A stretch of DNA of 64,000 nucleotides from Pseudoalteromonas rubra (GTDB lineage: Bacteria; Pseudomonadota; Gammaproteobacteria; Enterobacterales; Alteromonadaceae). Shown one piece after another: positions 63,704 to 64,000 of the stretch; position 1 is the stretch's first letter, and every line of letters starts with the position of its first letter. Under the pieces are notes generated by a model, which saw only the letters and a list, made by a program, of their open reading frames with translations, ran no database searches and was not told the DNA's origin. The translations under genes and the position numbers were made by a program. The stretch lies in the NCBI RefSeq assembly GCF_000238295.3, contig NZ_AHCD03000035.1:310001-374000 (forward strand), written 5' to 3'.

Positions 63704-63994
63704 TCAGTTTTCGAGACTAGCGTTTACACGGTCACGAAGTTCTTTACCAGGCTTAAAGTGAGGTACATACTTTCCATCCAGCTCAACGGTTTCACCTGTT
63801 TTCGGGTTACGGCCAGTACGAGGTGAACGATAGTGGAGAGAAAAGCTGCCAAAGCCGCGGATTTCGATACGATCTGAGCTTGAAAGTGAACCTGCCATTT
63901 GCTCTAAAATCTCTTTTACCGCATTCTCAACGTCTTTGACTGGGACGTGAATATGTTGCTCAGCAAGTTTTTCGATTAGTTCTGACTTTGTCAT
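63704..63994 (-). CDS. ihfB: Integration host factor subunit beta
   Basis: 96 residues. Bends DNA as a heterodimer with IHF-alpha. MTKSELIEKLAEQHIHVPVK opens it; RIEIRGFGSFSLHYRSPRTG and GRNPKTGETVELDGKYVPHF hold the beta-arm and the Pro that intercalates. It is complete, with the start 6 bp from the window edge. rpsA normally lies upstream, outside this window. Confidence 0.97.
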   Translation of the reverse strand: MTKSELIEKLAEQHIHVPVKDVENAVKEILEQMAGSLSSSDRIEIRGFGSFSLHYRSPRTGRNPKTGETVELDGKYVPHFKPGKELRDRVNASLEN

Positions 63995-64000
63995 AGCGTT

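Overview
The window looks like a chromosomal segment of a marine gammaproteobacterium of the order Alteromonadales, most probably Pseudoalteromonas. The evidence is the gene content and order (ihfB-lapA-lapB-pyrF; ftsK-lolA-rarA-crcB-serS; lrp divergent from an alanine dehydrogenase gene; mfd-csiV), secreted collagenase, pappalysin-like and chitinase enzymes, several chemoreceptors, and a dispersed 205-222 bp inverted-repeat element. I saw no prophage, insertion-sequence transposase, CRISPR array or rRNA operon. The species is inferred from family resemblance only.

Layout. 1-2350: the end of an M28 peptidase, a membrane metal exporter behind a Fur-box-like site, and rmf. 2867-9769 (minus strand): the compact ftsK-lolA-rarA-crcB-serS run, preceded by lrp. 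9909-14716 (plus): alanine dehydrogenase, then signalling genes (HDOD, dCache chemoreceptor, PilZ-like protein). 14771-21402 (plus): aguA-aguB (agmatine to putrescine), mfd, csiV and a small lipoprotein. 21482-27876 (minus): two large exported metalloproteases, M9 and M43, that share a cysteine-containing PPC-like module. 28059-34725 (minus): a six-gene overlapping operon for oxidation and uptake of an unidentified sugar or polyol, with a divergent PAS-AraC regulator and a candidate direct-repeat operator. 35696-39265: an accessory stretch of small exported or membrane proteins. 39316-42660: a NIT-domain chemoreceptor, a small gene split by an inverted-repeat element, a Rof-like protein and an ExbD-like protein. 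42657-47682: the bioBFCD operon divergent from bioA, with a readable BirA operator between them. 47855-51456: a KamA-family radical SAM enzyme, a small P-loop kinase-like protein and asnS. 51511-55082: a GH18 chitinase and a haem/copper cluster (MauG-type peroxidase, cupredoxin, P460-like cytochrome). 55252-58352: a chemoreceptor with a C-terminal PilZ domain, then fklB. 58521-64000: two small membrane proteins, tRNA-Ser(UGA), a cytosine-deaminase-like enzyme, an unknown gene between two copies of the element, and pyrF-lapB-lapA-ihfB.

The observations I value most are these. Element copy A (about 41593-41797) sits inside a 72-codon gene whose two halves join in frame once the element and one copy of a flanking 6-bp repeat are removed. 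Two further copies in the same orientation bracket a single gene. The BirA operator overlaps the start of bioA and the -35 box of bioB. The sugar-dehydrogenase flavoprotein carries a C-x5-C-x3-C iron-sulfur motif. The MauG, type-1-copper and P460 trio lies next to a chemoreceptor-PilZ fusion. Starts were moved from the longest reading frame where a ribosome binding site, signal peptide or family length argued for it; each entry says so.
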